Positions 8,121-17,336 of a stretch of 64,000 bases of DNA are shown here, piece by piece. The number at the start of each line of letters is the position of its first letter. Within the stretch, counting starts at the first letter, position 1. Below the pieces are notes generated by a model. It searched no databases. It worked only from the letters and a program-made list of their open reading frames with translations, and was not told the DNA's origin. The DNA is from Haloglomus irregulare. Lineage in GTDB: Archaea; Halobacteriota; Halobacteria; Halobacteriales; Haloarculaceae. A program made the translations under genes and the position numbers. The stretch is from NCBI RefSeq assembly GCF_007421925.1, contig NZ_QMDX01000009.1, forward strand, positions 91,721 through 155,720. The letters run 5' to 3'.

Positions 8121-8474
8121 GTGAACTGTCACCTCGTCGCGGTACTCGTCGCCGTCGCCATCCTGCTGGCGGCGACCCCCGCGGTGTTCCAGTCGCGCTT
8201 CCGCACGGTGTCCTGGGTCGTCGGCGCGGCCGCCGCGACCACCATCATCGCGATGTCGCCGCTGGCGGTGCTGTCGCCGGGCGGTCTCCAGGACTTTGCC
8301 ATCGCCACCATCGTCGGCGTCCTGCTGGGCGTCCTCGTCACCCGCCCGGCCTCCGGAGCCCCGTCCTGGGGGCGTAGGAAGCGACATCCGTCGTCCAGGC
8401 GCGACAGTTCTTCCAGAAGCTGCATAATAACCGCCGAATCGGCGAACTCGTTCGGATACTGGGCGGGTTTTTGA
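8121..8474 (+). CDS. Small membrane protein, unknown function
   Basis: A frame of 117 residues from GTG 8121. Residues ~4-80 are strongly hydrophobic with three likely transmembrane segments (VAVLVAVAILLAATPAV, WVVGAAAATTIIAMSPLAV, FAIATIVGVLLGVLVT). Beyond ~8350 the composition changes to Arg/Ser-rich and no longer looks like this protein, so the true C-terminus may be lost or frameshifted. I do not recognise a family. The gene stands alone between the PPOX gene and the convergent M32 peptidase. Confidence 0.5.
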   Translation: MNCHLVAVLVAVAILLAATPAVFQSRFRTVSWVVGAAAATTIIAMSPLAVLSPGGLQDFAIATIVGVLLGVLVTRPASGAPSWGRRKRHPSSRRDSSSRSCIITAESANSFGYWAGF

Positions 8475-8529
8475 CATCTGACTCCCACAGGTCACGTGCA
8501 ATGCTGCCTGCAGCAGCCGAGACATCCCG

Positions 8530-10086
8530 CTACAGATCTAGGTCGTACAGCGCGCCGTACTTCTCGCGGACGTAGTCGAGGAAGTAGTCGGCGGTGAACG
8601 CCTCGCCGGTCGCCTCCTCCAGGAGGTCGTTCGTCTCGTGTGCCGCGCCGTGGTGGTGGACGTTCTCGGTGAGCCAGTCGTGCAGCGGCTCGAACTCGCC
8701 GGCGTTGATTCTCCCCTCGAGGTCGTCGATGTCGTCCTCGGCGGCGGCGTAGAGCTGGGCGGCCATCACCGAGCCCAGCGTGTACGTCGGGAAGTAGCCG
8801 AAGGAGCCGTGCGACCAGTGGATGTCCTGCAGGCAGCCCATCGCGTCCGTCTCGGGCCGGAAGCCGAGGTACTCCTCCATCTTCTCGTTCCACACCGCCG
8901 GCACCTCGTCGACGTCGAGGTCGCCGGCGACGAGCGCCTGCTCGATCTCGTAGCGCAGGACGATATGCATGTGATAGGTCAGCTCGTCGGCCTCGACGCG
9001 GATCGGGTTGTCGTCGTACACCTGGTTGGCGGCCTCGTAGGCGTCGCGGGCCGAGAGCCCCTCGCCGGAGGGGAACTGCTCCTGGAAGGTCGGGAGGAAC
9101 CGCTCCCACCAGGCCTGCGAGCGGCCGACGTGGTTCTCCCAGAGCCGGGACTGGGACTCGTGGACGGAGAGGCCGCGGTGGCTCCCGAGCGGCGTGCCGT
9201 ACTCGTCCTGCCGGAGGCCGAGCGTGTAGGTCGCGTGCCCGAACTCGTGGATGGTCGAGGAGAGCGCGTCCACGGGGTTCGCCGGGTCGAACCGGGTCGT
9301 GACGCGGGCGTCGAACTGGGTGCCCGTCGAGAACGGGTGGGTCGAGCGGTCGAGCCGGCCGTGGTCCCACGGGTAGCCCAGTTCATCGAGCGCGTCGCGG
9401 GCGACCGCCTCCTGCGTGTCGGGGTCGTACTCGCCGTCGAAGGCGTCCTCGGCGAGGGTGACGCCGGAGTCGGCGATGGCGTCAATGATGGGGACCAGCT
9501 CCTCGCGCAGGCGCGTGAGGACCCGGTCGGCGACCTCGAGGTCGAGGCAGGGCTCGTAGTCCGCGAACAGGACCGCATAGGGGTCCGCGTCCGGGTCGAT
9601 ATGCTCGGCGTACTCCCGCTTCAGGTCGAGCAGCGTCTCCACCGTCGGCGCGAACCGCGCCCAGTCGGACGCCTCGCGGGCCTCCTCCCACACGGGGAGC
9701 GCGTTGCTCGTCTCCTCGGAGATGCGCTCGACCAGGTCGCCGGGAACGGCGGCCTCGCGCTCGTACTCGCGGCGGATCTCCCGGACGACCGCCGACTGCT
9801 CGGCGGTCAGATCGGCGTCGACGAGCTCGTCCAGCCGGTCGCCGACCGCGTCGGCCGTGAGCGTCTCGTGCTGGACGCTGGAGAGCGCGGACTGCTGTTT
9901 CGAGCGGGCGGGGGTGCCGCCCTCTGGCATCATGGTCTGCTGGTCCCAGGAGAGCAGCATCCCGGCGTCGTTCAGATAGGTGGCCTGCCGGTAGCGGTCC
10001 AGCAGGTCGTGGTACGCGTCCGGCGCGCCGGCGTGAGGGCTGTCCGTCTCGGCGTCCGCGTCGGTGGATTCGGGCTCGGTCGCCAT
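8530..10086 (-). CDS. M32 family carboxypeptidase (thermostable carboxypeptidase Taq type)
   Basis: A 518-residue cytosolic zinc metallocarboxypeptidase, starting at ATG 10086 (the frame is open further upstream, but that sequence is antisense to the M20 gene). The HEFGH zinc motif lies near residue 279 (STIHEFGHATYTLGLR). Other family blocks are NDAGMLLSWDQQTMMPEGG near the N-terminus, HESQSRLWENHVGRS, and HWSHGSFGYFPTYTLGSVMA. Length matches family M32 (~500). It removes C-terminal residues from peptides. An M20 peptidase gene lies 59 nt upstream on the same strand, so the two probably form a peptide-degradation operon. Confidence 0.95.
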   Translation of the reverse strand: MATEPESTDADAETDSPHAGAPDAYHDLLDRYRQATYLNDAGMLLSWDQQTMMPEGGTPARSKQQSALSSVQHETLTADAVGDRLDELVDADLTAEQSAVVREIRREYEREAAVPGDLVERISEETSNALPVWEEAREASDWARFAPTVETLLDLKREYAEHIDPDADPYAVLFADYEPCLDLEVADRVLTRLREELVPIIDAIADSGVTLAEDAFDGEYDPDTQEAVARDALDELGYPWDHGRLDRSTHPFSTGTQFDARVTTRFDPANPVDALSSTIHEFGHATYTLGLRQDEYGTPLGSHRGLSVHESQSRLWENHVGRSQAWWERFLPTFQEQFPSGEGLSARDAYEAANQVYDDNPIRVEADELTYHMHIVLRYEIEQALVAGDLDVDEVPAVWNEKMEEYLGFRPETDAMGCLQDIHWSHGSFGYFPTYTLGSVMAAQLYAAAEDDIDDLEGRINAGEFEPLHDWLTENVHHHGAAHETNDLLEEATGEAFTADYFLDYVREKYGALYDLDL

Positions 10087-10145
10087 ACCGATGGCAGGGC
10101 CGGGCGGGGTTTCAACCTCCCGGCGGCGGCCACGACGCCGGCGGC

Positions 10146-11330
10146 TCAGTCGAGGGTGAACGTCCCGGCGACGCGCCGGTAGAGCCGGTAGCAGCGGTCC
10201 ACGGTCGCCAGCGAGACGGACTCGTCGGCGGTGTGGGCCTCGCCGCGCTCGGCGGCGCCACAGACCACCGGTTCGGTCCCGGCGCGGGCGGCCAGCCAGC
10301 CGGCATCCGTCGCGTGCGGTTTCACGACGTGCTCCGGCCGGGGCGGCCGGTCTCCGTCGCCGAGCGGGTCGTCCGGGTGCTCGTGTGCGGCCCGGGCGGC
10401 GGCCAGCACGGCGTCGGCGAACCGCTCGTCCCGGCAGGCCATCGGCGGGAGGTCCTGCTCCACCTGCCAGTCGACGCCCTCGCCGGCCGCCCGCTCGACG
10501 TCGGCACGGTCGCCCGGGACCGTTCGCTCGTCGACGGTCACCTCGCAGCGCTCGGGGATGACGTTCCACGCGCTGCCCCCCTCGATGCCCGTGACAGCGA
10601 CGGTCCCCGCGAGGTCGTGGCCCAGCACCTCCGCCCGGGGCGTATCGAGGTCGCGGACGGCGACGATGGCGTCGCCCGCCCGGTAGACCGCGTTCTGGCC
10701 GCGGTCGGGCTGGCTCGCGTGGGCCGCCCGCCCGTGGGCGACCAGCGTGGACGCGCGCCGGCCCTTGTGTGCGACCGCCACGTCCGTCACGCCCTCGCCG
10801 GAGTAGCCCGTCGACCCCTCGCCGACGACGGCCCAGTCCGGCGCGAACCCGTCGTCGATGGCCGCGCGACAGCCCTCGCCGCCGACCTCCTCGCCACCGA
10901 ACGACGCGAAGGTCAGGCGGGGCCCGTCCGCGGGGAGGGCGGCGTCCCGGAACGCGCAGGCCAGCGCCGCGAGCGAGCCCTTCATATCGGCGCTCCCGCG
11001 GCCGTAGAGGCGCCCGTCACGCGTCCCGACGACGTAACTCCCGTCGTCGTTCGCCTGCGCGTCGTCCGGCGGAACGACGTCGTGGTGGCCGACGAACGCC
11101 AGCGTCGGCGCGTCGGTCGCGGGCGGATACGTCGGCTCCGCGCCCGGCGCTCGTGCGGCGAGGACGTTGCCGTGCGCGTCACGGGTCACGGCGGCGTCGG
11201 TCGTCCCGCGGAGCCACCGCTCCAGCAGGTCGCCGGCGGCGGTCTCGTCGGCGTGGCTCGGCGTGGCGACGAGGTCGCGAGCCAGGTCGCGGACGTCGTC
11301 GGTGGCGGCCGGCGGGTCGCGGTCGGGCAT
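10146..11330 (-). CDS. M20 family metallopeptidase (ArgE/DapE-like deacylase)
   Basis: A 394-residue di-zinc amidohydrolase-type peptidase. Metal-binding residues are visible in order: AFVGHHDVVPP (His), YGRGSADMKGSLAA (bridging Asp), and ASFGGEEVGGEG (catalytic Glu plus metal Glu). A dimerization insert lies at residues ~180-290 with HGRAAHASQPDRGQNAV, and the C-terminal metal His appears to be in RGEAHTADE. Substrates of the group range from N-acyl amino acids to dipeptides; this sequence alone does not separate DapE from ArgE or a peptidase. It is followed by the M32 carboxypeptidase and diverges from the HVO_0416-type gene. Confidence 0.9.
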   Translation of the reverse strand: MPDRDPPAATDDVRDLARDLVATPSHADETAAGDLLERWLRGTTDAAVTRDAHGNVLAARAPGAEPTYPPATDAPTLAFVGHHDVVPPDDAQANDDGSYVVGTRDGRLYGRGSADMKGSLAALACAFRDAALPADGPRLTFASFGGEEVGGEGCRAAIDDGFAPDWAVVGEGSTGYSGEGVTDVAVAHKGRRASTLVAHGRAAHASQPDRGQNAVYRAGDAIVAVRDLDTPRAEVLGHDLAGTVAVTGIEGGSAWNVIPERCEVTVDERTVPGDRADVERAAGEGVDWQVEQDLPPMACRDERFADAVLAAARAAHEHPDDPLGDGDRPPRPEHVVKPHATDAGWLAARAGTEPVVCGAAERGEAHTADESVSLATVDRCYRLYRRVAGTFTLD

Positions 11331-11420
11331 GTGTCTCCGGTGGCGGCCGGGCGTCTAAACGCTCACGCCGGGCATCGCCCCCGAACCCAACGTCCGTGTG
11401 ACCGGCTGCCGCGGTCACAA

Positions 11421-11430
11421 GGGTTATGAG
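11421..11430 (+). promoter_or_regulatory. TATA box of the zinc-finger gene
   Basis: GGGTTATGAG lies ~28 nt before the ATG at 11455, supporting that start over the longer frame beginning at 11398. Confidence 0.5.
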
Positions 11431-11454
11431 ATGGTGTGTCGTACCATACCGTGT

Positions 11455-11625
11455 ATGTCGACCACGGACGAGAGTGTTCTGGACGAGTTCCTGGCGGACC
11501 GTGGACACGAGACCGAATCGGCTGGCTGGGAGCGCGACTATAACAAGAAGCGCTGCCCCGAGTGCGCCGGTATCCACGATCTCGAGGCCTCTGCCTGCTC
11601 CGTGTGTGGCTGGTCCCCGACCTGA
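11455..11625 (+). CDS. HVO_0416-type zinc finger protein
   Basis: A 56-residue protein with two CxxC knuckles, KRCPECAGIHDL and CSVCGW, forming one zinc finger. The order acidic helix (VLDEFLADRGHE), then GWERDYNKKRCPEC, then CSVCGWSP matches the haloarchaeal HVO_0416 family of tiny zinc-finger proteins as I know it. The function is unknown; related micro-zinc-finger proteins in Haloferax affect motility, biofilm and growth. The promoter spacing supports a leaderless transcript from ATG 11455. Confidence 0.85.
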   Translation: MSTTDESVLDEFLADRGHETESAGWERDYNKKRCPECAGIHDLEASACSVCGWSPT

Positions 11626-11703
11626 GCCGACGGCCTCGTTGCGGCGTCTCCGTCGGCTCCGACGACGAACAGCGTTATACCGGAGGGGGGCCTGTGGCCG
11701 ATA

Positions 11704-13545
11704 ATGAGCCAATCGCACGTGACACGCCTCTTCGGTGGCCCCGGGAGCGGGAAGACCACCGCCCTGCTCGACAGGGTGGACGGGATGCTCGACGACGGGG
11801 TCGACATGCGCGACATCCTCGTCGTCTCCTACACCCGCGCCGCCGCCCAGGAGATCCGTGAGCGGCTCGCGGAGCGGCTCGACCGCTCGCCGAAGTCGCT
11901 GAAGGGCAACGTCTGCACGATGCACGCAAAGGCCTACGAGCTGTTGAACCTCTCCCGCGGGGACGTGGTCGACGAGGAGCACAAGGAGGCGTTCTGCGAC
12001 GACTACGGCATCGAGTTCGAGGACGAGAACGACAGCGGCCGGCGCCGCTCGGCCCGCTCGACGACCATCGGCAACAAGATCATCGCCACCAGCCAGTGGC
12101 TCCAGCGGACCCGCCGCGACGTCGCCGACTGGTACGACGTCCCGTTCAAGTGGGACGACGACGAGGTCCGGCTCCCGCCTGATATCGACGAGAACGCACA
12201 GACCGGCAACAAGTACACCCCGACCTGGCCCTCCGACGACGACCGCATCGACGTGCCCGAGGCGATCCGCGCCTGGCGGGCCTACAAGGGCGAGGAGGGG
12301 GTCGTCGGCTTCGCGGATATGCTCGAACGGGTCCAGCAGCGCTCGAAGGTCCCCAGCGTCGACCACCTCGTCATCGACGAGTTCCAGGACATCACCACCC
12401 TCCAGTACGACGTCTTCGAGGAGTGGCGTCCCCACATGGAGTCGGTCCTCATCGCCGGCGACGACGACCAGGTCGTCTACGCCTGGCAGGGCGCGGACCC
12501 GAACCTCCTGCTCGACGAGGCCGTCGACGACGACGAGGTGCTGCCCAACTCCTACCGGCTCCCCTCGCGCATCCTGAACGTCGTCAACCGGCAGATCCGC
12601 CACCTGGACAAGCGCCAGGAGAAGGACCTCAAGCCGCGCAAGCAGGGCGGCGCGTTCGAGGCCGTCCGGAACCCCTCCATCATGGAGCTCTCGCGGAACG
12701 TCCGCAACACCATCGAGCAGGACGAGGACGGGACCGCGATGATCCTCTTCCGGGCGCGCTACCAGATGTTCCAGTTCGTCGACGAGTTCATCGACCAGGG
12801 GATGCCGTTCGTCTCGCTGACCGACACCCGGCTCTGGACCGACCGCCTGCAGGGCTACGTCCGCGCCGTCGAGACGTACGACGAGGACGAGCCGCTCACG
12901 GGGCTGGAGGCCCGGCGGCTGGCGGAGATGCTGGCCGACTCGGCCTTCGGCACCGGCGGCCGCGACGAGATGTTCGACGCCCTCGACGAGCTGCAGGACG
13001 CCGAGGGTGTCGACGACCTGACCGAGATGGAGGTCCCCCCGGAGTTCGTCAAGGAGCACGCGCCGTTCGCGCCCGGCCCGGCCAGCGCCAGCGACATGCT
13101 CACCCGGGTCTCGAACTTCCAGGAGCGCTCCGTGGACGCCTACTTCTCGGGTCAGTACACCGGGATGGACCCGAACCGCATCCGCGTCGGCACCATCCAC
13201 TCCGCGAAGGGGCGCGAGGCCGACCACGTCTTCGTCGCCACCGACCTCACGGAGAAGGTGGTCGAGCAGATGTCGGCTTCCGTCGACGAGGACGACCTCC
13301 CGCCGGGGGTCACCTTCGACAAGCGGGCCGACCCCGTCCCGATGCTGACCGACAACGAGCGCCGCGTCTTCTACGTCGGCATGTCCCGGGCTCGCGAACG
13401 CCTGGTGCTGCTGGAGAACCTCATCGACGGGGCGCCGACGCTCCCGCTGGACGTGCTCATCGAGAACGCGCCGACCGACCACTCGCTGGACGAACTCCGG
13501 AAGCGGGCACAGCAACCACTGGCCGAGCCCGCGGAAGTCGAGTAA
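11704..13545 (+). CDS. UvrD/Rep-family superfamily I ATP-dependent DNA helicase
   Basis: A 613-residue SF1A helicase. The motifs appear in order: Walker A FGGPGSGKTTALLDRV (residues 10-25), motif Ia VVSYTRAAAQEIRERL, Walker B VIDEFQDITTLQYDV, motif III AGDDDQVVYAWQGADP, motif IV NSYRLPSRI, motif V GTIHSAKGREADHVFVATDL and motif VI VFYVGMSRARERLVLLE. It unwinds DNA 3'-5', probably in repair or replication restart. Domains are shorter than in bacterial UvrD (~720), as is common for haloarchaeal homologs. TATA GCGTTATACC at ~11673-11681 gives a leaderless start at 11704. Convergent to the MaoC gene. Confidence 0.94.
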   Translation: MSQSHVTRLFGGPGSGKTTALLDRVDGMLDDGVDMRDILVVSYTRAAAQEIRERLAERLDRSPKSLKGNVCTMHAKAYELLNLSRGDVVDEEHKEAFCDDYGIEFEDENDSGRRRSARSTTIGNKIIATSQWLQRTRRDVADWYDVPFKWDDDEVRLPPDIDENAQTGNKYTPTWPSDDDRIDVPEAIRAWRAYKGEEGVVGFADMLERVQQRSKVPSVDHLVIDEFQDITTLQYDVFEEWRPHMESVLIAGDDDQVVYAWQGADPNLLLDEAVDDDEVLPNSYRLPSRILNVVNRQIRHLDKRQEKDLKPRKQGGAFEAVRNPSIMELSRNVRNTIEQDEDGTAMILFRARYQMFQFVDEFIDQGMPFVSLTDTRLWTDRLQGYVRAVETYDEDEPLTGLEARRLAEMLADSAFGTGGRDEMFDALDELQDAEGVDDLTEMEVPPEFVKEHAPFAPGPASASDMLTRVSNFQERSVDAYFSGQYTGMDPNRIRVGTIHSAKGREADHVFVATDLTEKVVEQMSASVDEDDLPPGVTFDKRADPVPMLTDNERRVFYVGMSRARERLVLLENLIDGAPTLPLDVLIENAPTDHSLDELRKRAQQPLAEPAEVE

Positions 13546-13584
13546 CGGGCGTCTCCGCTGCCGCCCGTCCCGATACCGGAGTCG

Positions 13585-14163
13585 CTACTCCGCCCCGGGC
13601 TGGAACCCGATACCGTCGGGCCACCCCGTCGGCGCGGCCGCGCTCGGCTCCGCGAACTCGCGTTTGAGCACCATCGGCGTCCGCTCCAGCGAGAGGACGA
13701 GCTCGTCGTCCTGGTTGAACGCACGCAGTTCGGTGGTGACGATGCCGACGTGCTCGCGGGAGTCCAGTTCCCGCTTCGACAGCACCTCGCTCTCGGCGAA
13801 GATGGTGTCCCCGTGGTAGACCGGAGCGTGATGCCGGACGTTGTCGTAGCCGAGGTTGGCCGTCGCGTTCGCGCTCACGTCGATGACGCTCATCCCGACG
13901 GCGAGCGCGAACACGTATGTGCCGTCGACGAGGCGCTCGCCGAACTCCGTCTCCGCGGCGTACGCCTCGTTGAAATGCATCGGGTTGACGTTCATCGTCA
14001 GGTTGGTGAACCAGACGTTGTCCGTCTCGGTCACCGTGCGCCCGTACGGGTGCTTGTAGACGTCGCCGACGGTGAAGTCCTCGTAGAAGCGGCCCTGCCA
14101 GCCCTCGACCAGTCGGCGGTCGTGGTCCTCGCCCCCGGCGTCCGTGTCGTTGTCGTTGGTCAT
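13585..14163 (-). CDS. MaoC-family (R)-specific enoyl-CoA hydratase-type dehydratase
   Basis: A 192-residue single hot-dog-fold protein. RFYEDFTVGDVYKHPYGRTV leads to the hydratase motif region TETDNVWFTNLTMNVNPMHF (D...N..HF acts as the catalytic Asp/His pair in this family), then VYHGDTIFAESEVLSKRELD. The resemblance is to MaoC proteins annotated as mesaconyl- or itaconyl-CoA hydratase-like. It hydrates an enoyl-CoA; the exact substrate is unknown. It diverges from mgtE with a 115-nt intergenic gap. Confidence 0.88.
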   Translation of the reverse strand: MTNDNDTDAGGEDHDRRLVEGWQGRFYEDFTVGDVYKHPYGRTVTETDNVWFTNLTMNVNPMHFNEAYAAETEFGERLVDGTYVFALAVGMSVIDVSANATANLGYDNVRHHAPVYHGDTIFAESEVLSKRELDSREHVGIVTTELRAFNQDDELVLSLERTPMVLKREFAEPSAAAPTGWPDGIGFQPGAE

Positions 14164-14278
14164 ACGCCCGCCTCGCGGGGCGGCGACTAACCGGTTGTGG
14201 CGACCCCGTGGCCGGCCGACCGCCGACCGGCGGCCCCGACGGGAAGGTTTAGGCGCTCGCCCGGCGACCCGCCGACGT

Positions 14279-15532
14279 ATGTCCGAGGCAACGCAGAGCG
14301 CGGGCCGGGCGGTCGCCACCGCGTCGTCGCCCGCCGACGAGTTCCGGCAGCTCCCGCCGGACGAGCAGCGGGCGACCTTCTTCGGGCTCCCGGAGACGGT
14401 CCGCGAGTCGCTCGTGGCCGACATGGACGAGGACGCCCTGCGGGCGTTCGTCCGCCGGCTCGACCCGGACGAGGGGGCGGACGTGCTCGGGTTCGCCGAC
14501 CAGGTGACACGGGAGACGGTGCTCCGGCGGCTCGACGAGGACCGTCGCGAGAAGGTATCGTACCTGCTGGAGTTCAGCCCGGAGACCGCGGCCGGGCTGA
14601 TGCATCTGGACTACGTCACCGTCGACGCCGACCGGGACCTGTCGACGGTCGCCGAGCGGGTGCAGCGACACGAGGACCGGACCGGCCGGGTACCGACCGT
14701 CTTCGTGACCGACGGGGACGAACTGCTGGGCGAGCTGCCGGGGCAGACGCTGGCGCTCGAGGGCCCGCTCGACCTCCGCGACCACGTCGTCGGGACGCCG
14801 GCCGTCGCCTACGACAGCCCCGACACGGAGGTCGTCGACGTGTTCCGGGAGAACCCGGAGCGGTCGGTCGCCGTGCTCGACGACGACGGCGCTATCCTCG
14901 GGGTCATCTACGCCGGGGACCTCCTCCGCGTCATCGAGGAGGAGGCCGGCGAGACGCTGTACGAGTTCACCGGCGTCCGGGAGGAGGAGAGCGTCCTCGA
15001 CGGGCCGCTGTCGAAGATCCGCTACCGGTACCGGTGGCTCATCATCAATCTCGGGACCGCGTTCCTGGCGGCGGGGATGGTCGGGGTCTTCGAGGACACC
15101 ATCGCGGCGTTCACGCTGCTGGCGGTGTACATGCCGGTCGTCGCGGGGATGGGCGGGAACGCGGGCACCCAGTCGATGGCGGTCACCGTCCGCGGACTCG
15201 CACTGGGCCAGGTGTCGCTCGCGACGGGGGGGCGGGTCATCGTGAACGAGGTGATCGCGGGAGCGGCGAACGGCGCCATCACGGGGATCCTGGTCGCGGT
15301 CATCGCGTCGGTGTTCAACCAGAGCCCGCTGCTGGGGCTGGTCCTCGGGGTGTCGATGGTCCTGAACCTGATCATCGCGGGCTTCTTCGGGACCCTCATT
15401 CCGCTCGCCCTCGACCGGGTCGGGAAGGACCCCGCCACGTCGGCGACCATCTTCATCACCACCGCGACGGACGTGCTGGGCTTCTTCATCTTCCTCGGGC
15501 TGGCGCAGGTCGTCCTCGCGGCGCCCGCCTGA
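14279..15532 (+). CDS. mgtE: MgtE-type magnesium transporter
   Basis: A 417-residue protein with the full MgtE layout. The cytosolic MgtE_N helical domain (residues ~20-115, RLDPDEGADVLGFADQVTRE) is followed by paired CBS domains (~125-245). The C-terminal membrane domain has five transmembrane segments (~265-417), with YMPVVAGMGGNAGTQSMAV, the ion-path motif of the family, and FGTLIPLALDRVGKDPATSA. MgtE is a Mg2+-gated Mg2+ channel. The start at ATG 14279 fits an acidic MSEATQSAG opening. Convergent with the DUF2391 gene, whose frameshifted extension would run antisense into it. Confidence 0.93.
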   Translation: MSEATQSAGRAVATASSPADEFRQLPPDEQRATFFGLPETVRESLVADMDEDALRAFVRRLDPDEGADVLGFADQVTRETVLRRLDEDRREKVSYLLEFSPETAAGLMHLDYVTVDADRDLSTVAERVQRHEDRTGRVPTVFVTDGDELLGELPGQTLALEGPLDLRDHVVGTPAVAYDSPDTEVVDVFRENPERSVAVLDDDGAILGVIYAGDLLRVIEEEAGETLYEFTGVREEESVLDGPLSKIRYRYRWLIINLGTAFLAAGMVGVFEDTIAAFTLLAVYMPVVAGMGGNAGTQSMAVTVRGLALGQVSLATGGRVIVNEVIAGAANGAITGILVAVIASVFNQSPLLGLVLGVSMVLNLIIAGFFGTLIPLALDRVGKDPATSATIFITTATDVLGFFIFLGLAQVVLAAPA

Positions 15533-15572
15533 CGGGGCCGGCGGCCTCGACGCTGGCCCCTGGACCGGGACT

Positions 15573-16965
15573 CACTCCGCCTCGACCTCGCCTCCCTCTC
15601 CGGGCTCCCCGAACCGGTCCCCGAGCGCGCCGAGTTCGTCGTTGATATCGTCCCGGAGCTCTCGCCCGGGAGGATGTCACCCAGCGCCGCGCCGAAGGCG
15701 GCGACCGTCCAGACGACGCTGATACGGGCCAGGGCGACCACCGGCTCCTGCCACTCGCCGACCCGGCCCCACATCGTCATCAGTGCTGCGGCGGTGAGGA
15801 AGGAGACGACCGCGATGCCGACCAGCCGGCGGGGGATGACCCCGAAGACCGGGCGGTACACCTGCACGTCCTGGGGGCCGGCCCAGTAGACAAGCGCCGC
15901 GATCATCAGCACGACGAAGACGGCGTTCAGCATAAAGAACACAGGGAAGGCGCCGAGCCGGAAGGAGAGGAAGTAGGCCGCCACCTCGAAGACGCCGTCC
16001 TCGACGAGGAAGGGGACGGCAAAGAAGATGCTCCCGACGAACCCCTCGGCGATATCCCGGCCGGTGTACTTCCGGATACGGTCGCCGAGCGCCCGGTCCA
16101 TGGCGGCCTCGACGGCCTCGACCCGGAGTCGCTGGACCTCGCGGCGCTCGGCGGCGTTCCCGACGGCGGCCTCCAGCTCGTCGAACTGCTCCTGGAGTGC
16201 CACCACCAGCGCGCTGTCGGTCAGCTCCTCCGACTCCACCAGGTCGCCGCCGACCCGGCTCGCCGGACGCTTCGGGGTCGGGTGGTCGGTCGCCGCCGCG
16301 ACCGTCGGGGTCGTCTCCGCATCGCCGGCGAGGATATCCCCCAGCGCCGCGCCCAGCGAGCCCACCGTCCAGATGACGTTGATGCGCGCGAGCGATTCGG
16401 TCGGTCGCGCCCAGGACACCCGCCCCCAGACGGTCATCAGTGCCGTCGCGACCACGAACGAGACGGCGAGGATCATCACCACCCGCAGGGGGATACGGCC
16501 GAACAGCATCGCCGTCTCCTCGCGGTTCCGGCCGGTCCACTCCAGCAGCGCGTGGGTCATCAGCACCACGAACAGCGTGTTCGCGGCGAGGAAGACGGGA
16601 ACCCCGCCGAACGTAGCGGTGAACAGGTAGTCGCCGATGCCGAAGATGCCCCCCTCGACCAGCAGCGGCGAGGCGAAGACGACGCTGCCGACGAACGCCT
16701 CGGCGGCGTCGCTGGCCTGGAGTTCGCGCCGACCGGACTCGATGAGACCCCGCTCGTGGGCCGCCGCGACCAGGTCCTTCGTCTCCCGGATCTCCGTCCG
16801 GGCCTCGTCGGACTCCGCCCCGCCCAACCCGTCGAGGTCCTCCAACAGGTCCTCGACGCCGATACGGTCGGCCCGCGGCGCCTCGACGGGTTCGTCCGGC
16901 GGCACTCCGCCGTCCGACGGGTCGGTCACCCCGTCGGGGCCCCCGGTCGGTCGTTCCTCTGGCAT
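15573..16965 (-). CDS. Duplicated DUF2391 (TIGR02587-like) membrane protein, C-terminus frameshifted
   Basis: Two copies of a ~130-residue membrane unit follow an acidic N-terminus: AEAFVGSVVFASPLLVEGGI ending AALGDILAGD, and AEGFVGSIFFAVPFLVEDGV ending AALGDILPGE. Each has four hydrophobic segments and the WGRV landmark. A coiled-coil-like linker (ALQEQFDELEAAVGNAAERR) joins them. After DILPG the frame leaves the natural sequence near 15662-15667 (CCCGGGCGAG on the minus strand). One extra G there restores ELRDDINDELGALGDRFGEP, GEGGEVEAE and a stop at 15573. Without it the frame runs on antisense through mgtE to 15022. Pseudogene or homopolymer error; function unknown. Confidence 0.75.
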
Positions 16966-17033
16966 GCTGTATCGATAGGGCGGGTAGCGGCAGGTGACGT
17001 ATAGGTCTGTCCGACAGTCGGTCGTCCCGGGCG

Positions 17034-17336
17034 TTACGGGAACGGTTCGGTGCTCTCCTCACCGTCGCGGTGTCGTCGGACGACGACCGGGCCGAGCGAC
17101 TGTGCGGCCAGCTGCTCGGCGGGTTCGCCGGAGCGAAACGACCGGAGCGACGGCCCCCTCTCGCCCATCACGACGGCGTCGTGGCCAGCGGCTGCCAGCG
17201 CGATGGCCTCCCGTGGGATCCCGGCGGTCGTCACGGCGGTCCCGACGACGGGCGCCTCACCGTCCCTGTTGGTCGTCCCGTCCGGCGAGGGGGGGCCGGT
17301 ATCCGACACGCTGAGCATGCGTATGCTCTCACCCAT
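17034..17336 (-). CDS. Short universal-stress-protein-like C-terminal fragment
   Basis: A 100-residue frame. Residues ~30-90 resemble the last half of a UspA fold: VTTAGIPREAIALAAAGHDA, VVMGERGPSLRSF, then GEPAEQLAAQSLGPVVVRR. This corresponds to the ATP-loop G-x2-G-x9-G(S) region and final strand of UspA, though the loop is degenerate. The first ~30 residues do not contain the usual N-terminal UspA strand, and the usual length is 140-150, so this is either truncated or a divergent mini-form. The upstream region has no matching frame. Confidence 0.5.
   Translation of the reverse strand: MGESIRMLSVSDTGPPSPDGTTNRDGEAPVVGTAVTTAGIPREAIALAAAGHDAVVMGERGPSLRSFRSGEPAEQLAAQSLGPVVVRRHRDGEESTEPFP

Noticed and set aside
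8350..8488. Protein-like minus-strand piece (FADSAVIMQLLEELSRLDDG)
   Set aside because: Short, no family, no promoter; overlaps the tail of the small membrane protein. It may be a remnant, but I cannot support it as a gene.
8638..10182. 514-codon plus-strand frame over the M32 carboxypeptidase
   Set aside because: Shadow frame; the minus strand carries HEFGH and all M32 blocks.
11179..13515. 778-codon minus-strand frame over the helicase gene
   Set aside because: Antisense to seven ordered helicase motifs; low-complexity Val/Arg/Asp product.
15022..15572. C-terminal extension of the DUF2391 frame into mgtE
   Set aside because: It results from a one-base shift; the natural tail and stop lie in the neighbouring frame at 15573.
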